Source: CAYVAP01 sp964343195 (lineage in GTDB: Bacteria > Bacteroidota > Bacteroidia > J057). From it: DNA of 31,670 nt. The notes below the pieces were generated by a model. The model did no database searches. It was not told the origin of the DNA and saw only the letters and a list, made by a program, of their open reading frames with translations. Position 1 is the stretch's first letter, and each line of letters opens with the position of its first letter. The DNA is taken from NCBI GenBank assembly GCA_964343195.1, contig CAYFIR010000074.1:1-31670 (forward strand), written 5' to 3'. Both the position numbers and the translations under genes were made by a program. This document shows positions 1 to 7,952 of the stretch, in pieces.

Positions 1-25
1 GAAAACGGAGTGGTCAGTAACATGG

Positions 26-117
26 GAACTTTGAACCGCGAAACTAATGTCTAGCGAAGAAAGTTCGAAGTTTCCCGTTCTGCGGGATTTCGCTGTGCTC
101 AACGTGGTTCAGAGTTC
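26..117. repeat. Imperfect inverted repeat, nested hairpin
   Basis: The arms GAACTTTGAACC (26-37) and GGTTCAGAGTTC (106-117) are complementary at 11 of 12 positions. A smaller hairpin, CCCG-TTCTG-CGGG, lies near 74-86. The stretch is non-coding and lies downstream of the universal stress protein gene. It looks like a short intergenic repeat of the kind common in Bacteroidota, but no second copy was seen in this window. Confidence 0.35.
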
Positions 118-185
118 GTAGTTAAAAGTGCTGGTAATCAGATCTTGTTACATTCTAAATGGGTAATTACTTAATTCCGCGGGCA

Positions 186-1022
186 CTAGCTATGGAACAC
201 CAACAGCGGTTTGCTGGCATACAGTGCCAGGCGACGGGTCAGGCTGCGGTGGAAAAGCCGGTCCAGAAATGATCGGCGATGGGTACTCAGGGCAAGGACG
301 TCTACTTGCTGAAGTTCCATGTACCCTGCGAGGGCATCTGCTGTGTCCTTCCCTTCCACCTGTTGTAAATCCAGGTCGGCAAGGCCCGTTTCTTTACGGT
401 AGAGTTCCAGCAGTTTGATGTGGTCTTCTTCGGTGAAGTTGGCTTCGCCCGGAGAGGCGACGTGAACCGCTATTACCGAAGCATCCAGGCTACTGGCAAG
501 GCCGCCAAGACGGGCTGACACCTCATGATCTTTCTCCCTGAAATCCGTGGCATAGGCAATTCGCTTGATCGGAGAATAGATGGCCGATTCTGGAATGGCA
601 AGCAGGGGGACAGCTGTCGTTTGTATTACGGCTGTCGTAACGCTCCCCAGCATTTTGTCCAGCGCGTTGGTGGCTCCCTTGGTACCCATCACAACGAGGT
701 CAGGCTTCAGGGTCTTACAGACTTCTCCGATGGCATCCGCTGCAAAGCCGGTCTTTAGGACAGGCTTTATCTGGATGTCCTTTCCGGCCTCTTCTTCGAT
801 TCTTCTGTGATACACCTCCATTTGCTCAAGTGCCCGATCTTCTTCCTCCTCCTGGATCGCGGCGATGATGTCAGATGGGGCCAGCATATCGGCCGCGTGG
901 GTGAGGTTATACACATGCAGACAGTGAATGGTAGCGTCCATTTTGTCCGCCAAAAAGATGGCATAGGTAAAGGCAGCATTTGCCGCAGAAGAGAAGTCAG
1001 TTGGAAATAATATCTTTTTCAT
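186..1022 (-). CDS. Tandem universal stress protein (UspA family)
   Basis: A 278-residue cytoplasmic protein made of two USP domains, roughly residues 1-145 and 150-278. The first begins MKKILFPTDFSS, a typical USP strand-1 motif, and ends with an ATP-binding-type loop (GTKGATNALDKMLGSVT) that fits the G-2x-G-9x-G(S/T) pattern. The second domain keeps the fold signature (IAYATDF, VLALSTHRR), but its loop (STHRRSFLDRLFHRSLTRR) lacks the glycines, so only the N-terminal half probably binds nucleotide. Such tandem proteins are usually linked to stress survival; the specific role here is unknown. The ATG start at 1022 is unambiguous. The gene is transcribed alone, 95 bases from the upstream M42 peptidase gene on the same strand. 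Its stop codon lies in a 25-base segment resembling the aroE 3' end. Confidence 0.9.
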   Translation of the reverse strand: MKKILFPTDFSSAANAAFTYAIFLADKMDATIHCLHVYNLTHAADMLAPSDIIAAIQEEEEDRALEQMEVYHRRIEEEAGKDIQIKPVLKTGFAADAIGEVCKTLKPDLVVMGTKGATNALDKMLGSVTTAVIQTTAVPLLAIPESAIYSPIKRIAYATDFREKDHEVSARLGGLASSLDASVIAVHVASPGEANFTEEDHIKLLELYRKETGLADLDLQQVEGKDTADALAGYMELQQVDVLALSTHRRSFLDRLFHRSLTRRLALYASKPLLVFHS

Positions 1023-1117
1023 GTGAGTCTGATTGGGGTGGCAGGAAACATAACCTAGCTAGTGATACAGGGTGGGACAATGATTTATTACGTCCTGTCG
1101 GATGACTTGTCGGGGTG

Positions 1118-2152
1118 TTACCACGCAGGGTCAAACTGGTCCAGTTCTTCAATAGAACGGGCCAGCAGGTCGATGCTACACTGTATATCATCGCGGTGAC
1201 ACATTTCCACAACAGAATGAATGTGCCGGGTCGGAATGGAAATACACCCTACGATTGAGCCGTCTCCTGCGCGTTGCAGGGCAGCTGTATCTGTTCCCCC
1301 TCCGATCAGGATTTCTCTTTGATGGAGAATGTCATGCCGGTCAGCTACCCCTTCGAGGAAACGTACCATGCGGCTGTCAGTGATCACGGAAGAATCCATC
1401 ATTTTGATGGCAGTACCCTTGCCGAGCTGGGTTACATATTCATGTTCAGAAGCGGAAGGCAGGTCATTGGCTATGGTGGTATCCAACCCCAGTCCAAAGT
1501 GGGCTTTGACCCTGTGGGCAGCAGTTGTAGCCCCCCTCAGGCCTACTTCTTCCTGCACGGTGAAGACTGCATAGAAGTCGTGTGCAGGCATGGACATCTG
1601 TTTCAGCGCCTCGATCAGGATAAATACCGAAACGCGGTTGTCCAGGGATTTGGTGGAGACAGATTCACCGATCATCACAAAATCGCGTTCGCGGGTTCCT
1701 TTGTCTCCGACCTGGATATATTTTTTGACTTCATCTCCTGACATCCCAAAGTCGATGAAATAATCCTCCTTTTTGGGGGCTTTGCCGCGCTCTTCAGGGC
1801 TCATCAGGTGGATGGGTTTGCTGCCCATGACGCCGAGCAGGTCCTGCTTGCCATGCACGATGACTCGCTGAGCAGTGAAGGTCTTGGGATCAAATCCTCC
1901 CAGAGTGGTGAACCGGGCAAACCCTTTGTCGTCAATGTGAGTTATCATGAAAGCTATCTCATCCATATGAGCCGCCACCATCACGCTTTTATCTCCCCGG
2001 CCCCTCTTCAGAGCGATAATGTTGCCCATGGGATCGATCTCAACCTCATCAACCAGAGATCGAATTTCTCGCAGGACGATTTTTCGAATGGGTTCTTCGC
2101 TACCGGGAGCGCCAGGGGTAAGGCAGAGTTCTTTCAGGAGATCCAGATTCAT
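1118..2152 (-). CDS. M42 family metallopeptidase (FrvX/glutamyl aminopeptidase type)
   Basis: This is predicted to be a cytosolic di-metal aminopeptidase of the M42 family, which form dodecameric shells that trim short peptides. From the ATG at 2152 it has 344 residues, normal for the family. I preferred this start to an in-frame TTG five codons upstream. Metal and catalytic motifs are present in order: AAHMDEIAF (His and catalytic Asp), KSLDNRV (bridging Asp), QEEVGLRGA (catalytic Glu and metal Glu), GLDTTIAND (Asp) and RHIHSVVEM (His). Substrate preference among M42 members cannot be read from sequence; some relatives are annotated as endoglucanases, which is probably misleading. It is divergently transcribed from the aspartyl protease gene, sharing a 127-base intergenic region. 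Confidence 0.92.
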   Translation of the reverse strand: MNLDLLKELCLTPGAPGSEEPIRKIVLREIRSLVDEVEIDPMGNIIALKRGRGDKSVMVAAHMDEIAFMITHIDDKGFARFTTLGGFDPKTFTAQRVIVHGKQDLLGVMGSKPIHLMSPEERGKAPKKEDYFIDFGMSGDEVKKYIQVGDKGTRERDFVMIGESVSTKSLDNRVSVFILIEALKQMSMPAHDFYAVFTVQEEVGLRGATTAAHRVKAHFGLGLDTTIANDLPSASEHEYVTQLGKGTAIKMMDSSVITDSRMVRFLEGVADRHDILHQREILIGGGTDTAALQRAGDGSIVGCISIPTRHIHSVVEMCHRDDIQCSIDLLARSIEELDQFDPAW

Positions 2153-2193
2153 TGCTAAGTTTTCCAAAAGTCAAGTTGTGAATGATACGCAAG

Positions 2194-2225
2194 TTGAAAT
2201 TGCTTAGGGAAAATGCTAAATTTTA
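2194..2225 (+). promoter_or_regulatory. Candidate promoter, TTG-N20-TAAATTTT
   Basis: TTG at 2194-2196 is followed after 20 bases by TAAATTTTA at 2217-2225. It lies 54 bases before the aspartyl protease start. The layout resembles the Bacteroidota primary sigma pattern (TTTG, about 19 bases, TAnnTTTG), but the final G of the -7 element is missing. Two other sites in the window share the 20-base spacing. Confidence 0.35.
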
Positions 2226-2279
2226 TGTTGATAATCACAAAAACACACCCCAATAATTGAATACCGGGAGGGTACTGAT

Positions 2280-3500
2280 ATGAAGCATATCGGATGGATC
2301 ATCGCCTTGTTAATCGGATGCCTCAGTGGAACCCAGGCCAAAACCAATGGCTTTTTTTTCACCCATTCGAATCGCTCGGTAAGAGTAGAAGTTGAGGTAA
2401 GACATAATGTAGTCCTGATTCCCGTCAGGATAAATGGCTCCTTTGAGATGAATTTCATCCTCGATACAGGGGTGCGCACGACGATTCTAACCGAGCCTTT
2501 ACTGGCCAATTTTCTCAATCTGGACTCGCTACGGACCATCAAGGTGCGTGGGTTGGGAGAGCGGGAACCTATGGATGCGCACCTCGCCAGCAGTGTTTCC
2601 ATGACGCTGCCCGGAGGGATCGAGGGCCGAAACCTCAACCTGTTGATTCTGCCCGAGGGAATGGTCTCCTACTCCGAGATGTTTGGCAAGCCCGTCCACG
2701 GAATCATTGGACATGACCTGTTCGAACGCTTTGCCATCGAGATCAATTATCAGCGTGAATTCGTGCGCTTTTGGGATCCCTTCCGATTGCCCAATATGAA
2801 AAGATGGGAGTCTCTTCCCATCGTCCTGCGCCGCGGGAAGCCCTACGTGGAGGCAACCCTGATTGACAGTGAGGGAACAGAGATTACCGAGAACTGGCTC
2901 ATGGATACTGGCGCCAGCATGGCTATCAGCCTCTTCGAAGACGACCTGAACCTTCCTCAGCCTCATATTGATGCATTTCTGGGCCAGGGATTGAGTGGCA
3001 ATGTGTATGGGAAGCTCGGCCGCTGTGATGCCCTGCGGCTGGGAAGCTTTGAGATGGAAGGAGTCATCGCGGGCTATCCTGAGCCAGAAGCATTGGGACT
3101 TAGCCAGACCGGAGAAGTCTGGTATGGAAACATCGGGGCTCAGGTCATATCGCGGTTTAGGGTGCTGTTTGATTATCCCCATCGCAGGGTCTATATCCGC
3201 AAAACCTCAGAGCTGAACCGGGAGTTTGACTACAATGTCAGTGGCCTGGAATTCCTCAGCCAGGGAACAGACTACGACACCTACATCATCAGTTATGTGA
3301 GGCCCGACTCTCCCGCTGAAGACGCAGGGCTGCGGGTAAACGATGAGATTCTTGGCCTGAATGGATTACCGGTTTTGGGCCGCCCGATTGATGAGTTGTA
3401 TGGAAGCCTCAGCCGACGCGAAGGAAGAGCCATTTCGTTGAAAATTCGGCGGGGAGATGAAGTCCTGCGAAAACGGTTTGTCCTCATCTCCGAAATCTGA
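2280..3500 (+). CDS. Secreted aspartyl protease, two DTG motifs plus PDZ domain
   Basis: A 406-residue protein with an N-terminal hydrophobic signal (residues 4-20), so probably periplasmic or exported. It carries two retropepsin-like halves: the first DTG at 62-64 (FILDTGVRTTIL), followed by the typical HGIIGHDLFERF segment (140-151), and the second at 209-211 (WLMDTGASMAIS), followed by YGNIGAQVISRFRVLFDYP. A PDZ domain occupies about 325-405 (SPAEDAGLRVNDEILGLNG). This three-part layout is a recognised Bacteroidota 'aspartyl protease family' architecture. Both catalytic Asp residues are present in one chain, so an active pseudo-dimer is plausible. The ATG at 2280 is preceded by GGGAGGG at 2266-2272, a strong Shine-Dalgarno for this phylum. 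The substrate is unknown. Confidence 0.88.
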   Translation: MKHIGWIIALLIGCLSGTQAKTNGFFFTHSNRSVRVEVEVRHNVVLIPVRINGSFEMNFILDTGVRTTILTEPLLANFLNLDSLRTIKVRGLGEREPMDAHLASSVSMTLPGGIEGRNLNLLILPEGMVSYSEMFGKPVHGIIGHDLFERFAIEINYQREFVRFWDPFRLPNMKRWESLPIVLRRGKPYVEATLIDSEGTEITENWLMDTGASMAISLFEDDLNLPQPHIDAFLGQGLSGNVYGKLGRCDALRLGSFEMEGVIAGYPEPEALGLSQTGEVWYGNIGAQVISRFRVLFDYPHRRVYIRKTSELNREFDYNVSGLEFLSQGTDYDTYIISYVRPDSPAEDAGLRVNDEILGLNGLPVLGRPIDELYGSLSRREGRAISLKIRRGDEVLRKRFVLISEI

Positions 3501-3598
3501 TCACTTCTAATTTTTTGAGCGTTTCTAAGTTCAAATCCTACATCTGGATGATGACAGATGGAGAATCGCCCAGTTTTTTTCAGATTGGGAATGATTTG

Positions 3599-3624
3599 GC
3601 TGCAAATGGCTCCCCATTTGCAGC
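3599..3624 (+). other. Perfect 11-bp hairpin between protease and epimerase genes
   Basis: GCTGCAAATGG (3599-3609) pairs perfectly with CCATTTGCAGC (3614-3624) across the four-base loop CTCC. No T-run follows, so it is not a standard intrinsic terminator. It ends 32 bases before the epimerase start codon and could act as a 5'-leader structure or an mRNA-end stabiliser for the upstream gene. Confidence 0.5.
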
Positions 3625-3656
3625 GCAACAGCTCATAGCCCAATTCTCAATCCCAC

Positions 3657-4523
3657 ATGCCCCAACTATCCAACACCCATCTATTCCTTGCCGTCAACAA
3701 TCATGGTGCAGAAATGGCCAGCGTCATGCGGCGAGACGATCAAACCGAATATGTCTGGCAGGCTGATCCCGCCCACTGGGGACGACACGCCCCAGTGCTG
3801 TTTCCCATTGTCGGCCGTCTGAAAGACAACGAGTATCAGTACGGTGAAACCACTTACTCCATGGGACAGCATGGGATAGCCCGTGACCAGGTATTTGCGC
3901 TGAGTGACAGCGGTCCCGATTTCCTGAATTTTACCCTGGAGGCCAGTTCCGCTACAAAAGCCAGGTACCCTTTTGATTTCGTCCTGCACATCCGGTACAC
4001 TTTGCGGGGCAATGAGGTGGAGGTTGCCTACACCGTAGAAAACCGTGGAAGTGTCATGATGCCGTTTTCAATTGGGGCACACCCTGCTTTTAATTGCCCA
4101 TTGGTGGAGGGAGAAAGCTTCGAAAACCACTATTTACAGTTTGAACAGCCCGAAACCTGCGAGCGGCATCTGCTGGAAGGAGGCCTTTTCAATGGCGAAA
4201 CTGCGCCGCTATTGGAGGAAAGTGACCGAATAGATCTGACCGAAGAACTGTTTGCGGACGATGCGCTGGTGATCCATCAACCCAAATCAAAATGGCTGGC
4301 CCTGCGATCCAAAAGCTCCGATAGAGCCGTCCGCATCAGCTTGACAGGATTTCCCTATCTCGGGATCTGGACCAAACCTGGTGCTCCATTCGTCTGTCTG
4401 GAGCCCTGGCAGGGACTGGCTGATTATACCGACGCGACCGGGCTGCTTTCCGAGAAAAAAGGCATTCATCTGCTCATGCCCGGAAAATCTCATCGCGCTG
4501 CATATACCATTAGCTTTGAATAA
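3657..4523 (+). CDS. Aldose 1-epimerase family protein (galactose mutarotase-like)
   Basis: A 288-residue cytoplasmic protein of the mutarotase-like beta-sandwich fold, LacX/YeaD-like subgroup. These enzymes interconvert alpha and beta anomers of hexoses or hexose phosphates. Visible family features include the early LFPIVGRLKDNEYQYG block (substrate-loop Arg), HGIARDQVF (conserved His), IGAHPAFNCPL (second conserved His) and a late ACIDIC/W-rich WQGLADYTD segment. Length is normal. ATG at 3657 begins MPQLSNTHLFLAVNNHGAE, which matches the usual first strand. The next gene, a membrane acyltransferase, starts 22 bases after this one ends, suggesting cotranscription. The exact sugar is not determinable from sequence. 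Confidence 0.88.
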   Translation: MPQLSNTHLFLAVNNHGAEMASVMRRDDQTEYVWQADPAHWGRHAPVLFPIVGRLKDNEYQYGETTYSMGQHGIARDQVFALSDSGPDFLNFTLEASSATKARYPFDFVLHIRYTLRGNEVEVAYTVENRGSVMMPFSIGAHPAFNCPLVEGESFENHYLQFEQPETCERHLLEGGLFNGETAPLLEESDRIDLTEELFADDALVIHQPKSKWLALRSKSSDRAVRISLTGFPYLGIWTKPGAPFVCLEPWQGLADYTDATGLLSEKKGIHLLMPGKSHRAAYTISFE

Positions 4524-4545
4524 AGTTGGGATTGTCGTAATATGA

Positions 4546-5676
4546 ATGGAAACTACTACGGCAATGAATCAACTCAAGCAAGAGCGCTTTGAAGCGCTGG
4601 ACATCTTCCGGGGGATGACCATCGGATTGATGATTGTGGTGAACACTCCGGGCTCCTGGAGTGCGACCTTTCCTCCATTGCTCCATGCCCCCTGGGATGG
4701 ATTTTCCCCCACAGATCTGGTTTTTCCTTCTTTCCTGTTCGCAGTGGGGAATGCCATGGCTTTCTCCTCCCGCAAGTGGGACTCCAAAAGCCAGGGGCAG
4801 GTGCTGGGCAAGGTGTTCAAACGCTTCCTGATTCTTTTTGGTATTGGTTTTTTGCTGTACTGGTTTCCATTTTTTGAAATGGGCGAAGAAGGACTCAGGC
4901 TTTCTCCATTCAGCGAAACCCGCGTATTCGGAGTGTTGCAGCGAATTGCCCTCTGTTACCTGATCGGTGCATTGTTGATCTATTGGCTGAACTGGAAGCA
5001 ACTGGTCTGGGTATCGGCAGCCGTATTACTGGGCTATTGGGGCATCTTACATGCCTTTGGCGACCTGACGCTGGAGGGTAACGCCGCTCGGCGACTGGAT
5101 CTCTGGCTTTTGGGGCCAGACCACCTGTATAAAGGCGAAGGCATACCGTTTGATCCGGAAGGCCTGCTGAGCACTTTGCCTGCTGTGGTCAATGTGATTG
5201 CAGGGTATCTCCTGGGCAAATTCCTCATCAGCCGACCCCTCAACTATGAGTCCCTGGCCAATGTGCTGATTGTCGCATCGCTGATTCTCTTTGCGGGCTA
5301 CCTCTGGGACATGACTTTCCCCTACAACAAGAAAATCTGGACCAGTAGCTACGTGCTCCTGACCGTAGGGCTGGACATGGTGGTGGTGGCGGTGATCATC
5401 TTTGCACGTGACATCGGGGACCGAAATGTCAATTTCCACTTCTTCCAGGTCTTTGGGATGAATCCCCTGTTCATCTACATCCTGTCCCAGTTCCTGGTGA
5501 TTCTGATGTTTATGATTACCATAGGCGATCAGTCACTCTATGGGTGGATTTATGAGAATGCTTTTGCCTGGATCGGAAAATACTGGGGATCCCTGGCCTT
5601 TGCCCTGGTCTATATGTTCATCAACTGGCTGGTCGCCAAATTCCTATGGAACAGGGGCATCGTGATCAAGGTGTAA
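4546..5676 (+). CDS. HGSNAT-like / DUF5009 membrane acyltransferase
   Basis: A polytopic inner-membrane protein of 376 residues. The N-terminal block RFEALDIFRGMTIGLMI followed by HAPWDGFSPTDLVFPSFLFAVG is the hallmark of the heparan-alpha-glucosaminide N-acetyltransferase (HGSNAT/YeiB-like, DUF5009) family, whose human member moves acetyl groups across a membrane to a glucosamine. About ten hydrophobic helices can be counted. In Bacteroidota such genes often sit near glycan-handling genes; here the neighbour is a mutarotase-like gene, consistent with a sugar role but not proof. The start could also be the ATG at 4564 (MNQLKQERFEALD). The last 33 bases overlap the 3' end of the convergent metal permease gene, leaving no room for a terminator between them. 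Confidence 0.85.
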   Translation: METTTAMNQLKQERFEALDIFRGMTIGLMIVVNTPGSWSATFPPLLHAPWDGFSPTDLVFPSFLFAVGNAMAFSSRKWDSKSQGQVLGKVFKRFLILFGIGFLLYWFPFFEMGEEGLRLSPFSETRVFGVLQRIALCYLIGALLIYWLNWKQLVWVSAAVLLGYWGILHAFGDLTLEGNAARRLDLWLLGPDHLYKGEGIPFDPEGLLSTLPAVVNVIAGYLLGKFLISRPLNYESLANVLIVASLILFAGYLWDMTFPYNKKIWTSSYVLLTVGLDMVVVAVIIFARDIGDRNVNFHFFQVFGMNPLFIYILSQFLVILMFMITIGDQSLYGWIYENAFAWIGKYWGSLAFALVYMFINWLVAKFLWNRGIVIKV

Positions 5677-6549
5677 ACCCTTTTGGGTAAGTCCGAGCAT
5701 TTGCCACAAATAGCCCTCCTGTGGACGAAACAGCAGGGCCAGCATCATGAACAGGCCAGCCACGACCGCCATGGCTCCTGCGATGGATCCGTTGATCCAG
5801 GATGCCAGGTAATATCCTCCGAGAGAAGAGAGAAACCCAAACACCGCGGTCAGAAGGAGCATTTTGGGCAAGGAGTCCGTGAGCAGATATGCCGTCGCAG
5901 GGGGGACGATCAGGAATGCCACCACGAGGATGGCTCCGACTGATTCGAAGGAGAGGACAGTCGTTACCGACACGGCACTCATCAGCAAATAGTGCCAGAA
6001 TGCGGTGGAGATCCCCAACCCTGCGGCATAGGCCGGGTTAAATGTCGTGATTTTGAGCCCCCTATATCCGAACCCGATCAGGGCTAGAATGAGCAAAAAG
6101 ATGCTGCCCATTTGCCAGACAGCGACAGGGCCGAGGTTACTCCCGTCTGAAAGGAACCACAGGTCCAGTGGCACGTAGGCGATCTCACCATAGAGGACAC
6201 AATCCTGGTCGAGGTCTACCTGCCCGGCAAAAAGCGAGATCAGAATGATGCCGATGGCAAAAAGCCAGGTGAAGGTGATGCCAATCGATGCGTCACTTTG
6301 GAGTTTGGCGCTGCGGTACAGCCACTCGATCAGGATGGTGGTCACAACGCCGAGGGCTGCTGCACCCAGCAGCATGGGCAGTGCGGCCCGGGATTCGGCG
6401 ACGAGATAGGCGAGCACGATGCCCGGTAGTACGGCATGCGAAATAGCATCGCCTACCATCGCCATCTTGCGCAGCACCAGAAATACCCCTAGCAGTCCGC
6501 AGCTAACGGAGACCAGGGTGCCGGTGAGTATGATCCAGAATGCTTCCAT
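5644..6549 (-). CDS. Metal ABC transporter permease (second permease, TroD/YtgD-like)
   Basis: A 301-residue ABC-3 family integral membrane permease with about eight to nine hydrophobic segments. Diagnostic segments include VLRKMAMVGDAISHAVLPGIVLAY near the N-terminus and SFESVGAILVVAFLIVPPATAYLLTD, the conserved coupling region of ZnuB/MntB/TroC-type permeases. It is the last gene of the metal operon, 104 bases after the permease-repressor fusion, and should pair with that permease to form the channel. The C-terminal tail (QKGLHLDHDAPVP) is short and lacks any repressor domain. Zn, Mn or Fe is the likely substrate; the permease sequence does not settle which. Confidence 0.92.
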   Translation of the reverse strand: MEAFWIILTGTLVSVSCGLLGVFLVLRKMAMVGDAISHAVLPGIVLAYLVAESRAALPMLLGAAALGVVTTILIEWLYRSAKLQSDASIGITFTWLFAIGIILISLFAGQVDLDQDCVLYGEIAYVPLDLWFLSDGSNLGPVAVWQMGSIFLLILALIGFGYRGLKITTFNPAYAAGLGISTAFWHYLLMSAVSVTTVLSFESVGAILVVAFLIVPPATAYLLTDSLPKMLLLTAVFGFLSSLGGYYLASWINGSIAGAMAVVAGLFMMLALLFRPQEGYLWQMLGLTQKGLHLDHDAPVP

Positions 6550-6559
6550 TTTGGGACTG

Positions 6560-6590
6560 ATTCGTAATTAGGGATTCGTTATTCGTAAAT
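6560..6590. repeat. Short direct repeats of ATTCGTAA type
   Basis: ATTCGTAAT (6560-6568), GATTCGTT (6573-6580) and ATTCGTAAAT (6581-6590) form three degenerate copies in the gap between the two permease genes. Function, if any, is unknown. Confidence 0.35.
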
Positions 6591-6653
6591 CAGGTGGGCT
6601 GGATAAGTTTGCTGATCACCTGCGATCGCTATTTCTTTTTTCCTGACCCATGA

Positions 6654-7952
6654 TCAATGATTCCCATTTTGTTCGTAGGGAATAGGGCTCTCATGTGGGT
6701 CGGTTTGGGGCTTGCCCAGTTCCCGGAGTAGCTCAGCCTCGATCTCGGGGGTGAGTACGTGCTCAATGGCTTCGGCGCTGTTGTGTACGTGGTCAGGAGC
6801 GTGCTGTAGCCGACGGTTGAGGTACACTTCCCAAAGCCGGTGCAAGCGTACGACACGTCGACTTTCCTTCATGCCCAGTTCCGTGATTTGCCAGGATTTG
6901 CTTCCAGCTTTTTCCACGAGGTTTCGGCGGCGCAGACGGTTGAGTCCTTTGCGCAGTTCCTCGCGGCGGAATCCTCGGGTAGCTTGAAGCTCAGCCTCTG
7001 TGTGGGCATCGTATGGAGCACTCTTCTTGCGGTCCATCTTGTAAAATGCCTTGAGGATGTTTTCTGCCAGCATTTTGCGTGAGTTCTGGCGCTGTAGCTG
7101 GTAGCGGGCAAAAATCCCGCGCTTGGGAGCAAATCCAACCGAAACCAGCGCAACCAGGGTTAACAGCATCACGATCCAGGGGCCTGTCGGCATGGAGGGC
7201 GCGGCATATGAAACCCCAGCCCCGACATATCCAGCCAGCAAGCCAAATCCTGCTGAGAGCAGCAACATCACCACAAAGCGGTCCGTCCAGTAGCGAGCCG
7301 CGGCTGCAGGTGTGATCAGCAGCGCAGCCATCAGGACTACCCCCACGGCCTGTATTCCAACGGCAACTGCCAGCACCGTGATAGTAGAGAGCAGAAATTC
7401 CAGTGCCCGAACCGGATATCCTCGAGTGCGGCTGAAGTCCCGGTCAAAGGCGAGGTGTAGAAATGGCCGGAGAAACAGGGCGATTACCACCACCAGTACT
7501 ACTGCTACCAATCCAAAAATCCACACATCCTGTTCGGTCATGGAGGCGGCTTTTCCGAAGAGGAACTTATCAAGACCAGCCTGATTGGCATTGCCGCTCT
7601 GCTGAATGGCGGTCAGCAAGAGGATACCCAAACCAAAAAAGACACTCAGCACTGCCCCAATCGCCGTGTCGGTTTTGAGCTTGCTGACATTGACTACGCC
7701 ATCAATGGTCAGCAGGGAAATCCAGCCTGCTACTACTGCCCCTGCCAGTAAAATCAGGGGATGCTTGTCGCCACTGATCATGAAGGCGAGGCATACCCCC
7801 GGTAAAACGGAGTGCGCGATGGCATCCCCGATCAGGGCCCGTTTTCGGACGAAGGTAAATGTTCCCACGATGGCGGCACTGGCTCCCAGTAACATGGAGC
7901 CCAGGGTAACCATGCGTACATTGGGGTCGGAAAGGGTGAAGAATTCTATCAT
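6654..7952 (-). CDS. Metal ABC permease fused to DtxR/MntR-type repressor (YtgCR-like)
   Basis: A 432-residue fusion. Residues 1-275 form an ABC-3 permease (GDAIAHSVLPGVCLAF, IQAVGVVLMAALLITPAAAARY). Residues about 292-432 form a complete DtxR-family module: winged helix (318-362, TEAELQATRGFRREEL then LRRRNLVEKAG), then a metal-binding dimerisation region. His371, Glu375, His390, Glu394, Glu397 and His398 match the spacing of DtxR His79, Glu83, His98, Cys102, Glu105 and His106. Glu at the Cys102 position is MntR-like and hints at Mn, but the helix-1 ligands are not clearly conserved. It overlaps the upstream ATPase gene by 4 bases (ATGA), so translation is probably coupled. Length and operon position resemble chlamydial YtgCR, whose repressor half is released by cleavage; release here is inference. 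Confidence 0.93.
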   Translation of the reverse strand: MIEFFTLSDPNVRMVTLGSMLLGASAAIVGTFTFVRKRALIGDAIAHSVLPGVCLAFMISGDKHPLILLAGAVVAGWISLLTIDGVVNVSKLKTDTAIGAVLSVFFGLGILLLTAIQQSGNANQAGLDKFLFGKAASMTEQDVWIFGLVAVVLVVVIALFLRPFLHLAFDRDFSRTRGYPVRALEFLLSTITVLAVAVGIQAVGVVLMAALLITPAAAARYWTDRFVVMLLLSAGFGLLAGYVGAGVSYAAPSMPTGPWIVMLLTLVALVSVGFAPKRGIFARYQLQRQNSRKMLAENILKAFYKMDRKKSAPYDAHTEAELQATRGFRREELRKGLNRLRRRNLVEKAGSKSWQITELGMKESRRVVRLHRLWEVYLNRRLQHAPDHVHNSAEAIEHVLTPEIEAELLRELGKPQTDPHESPIPYEQNGNH

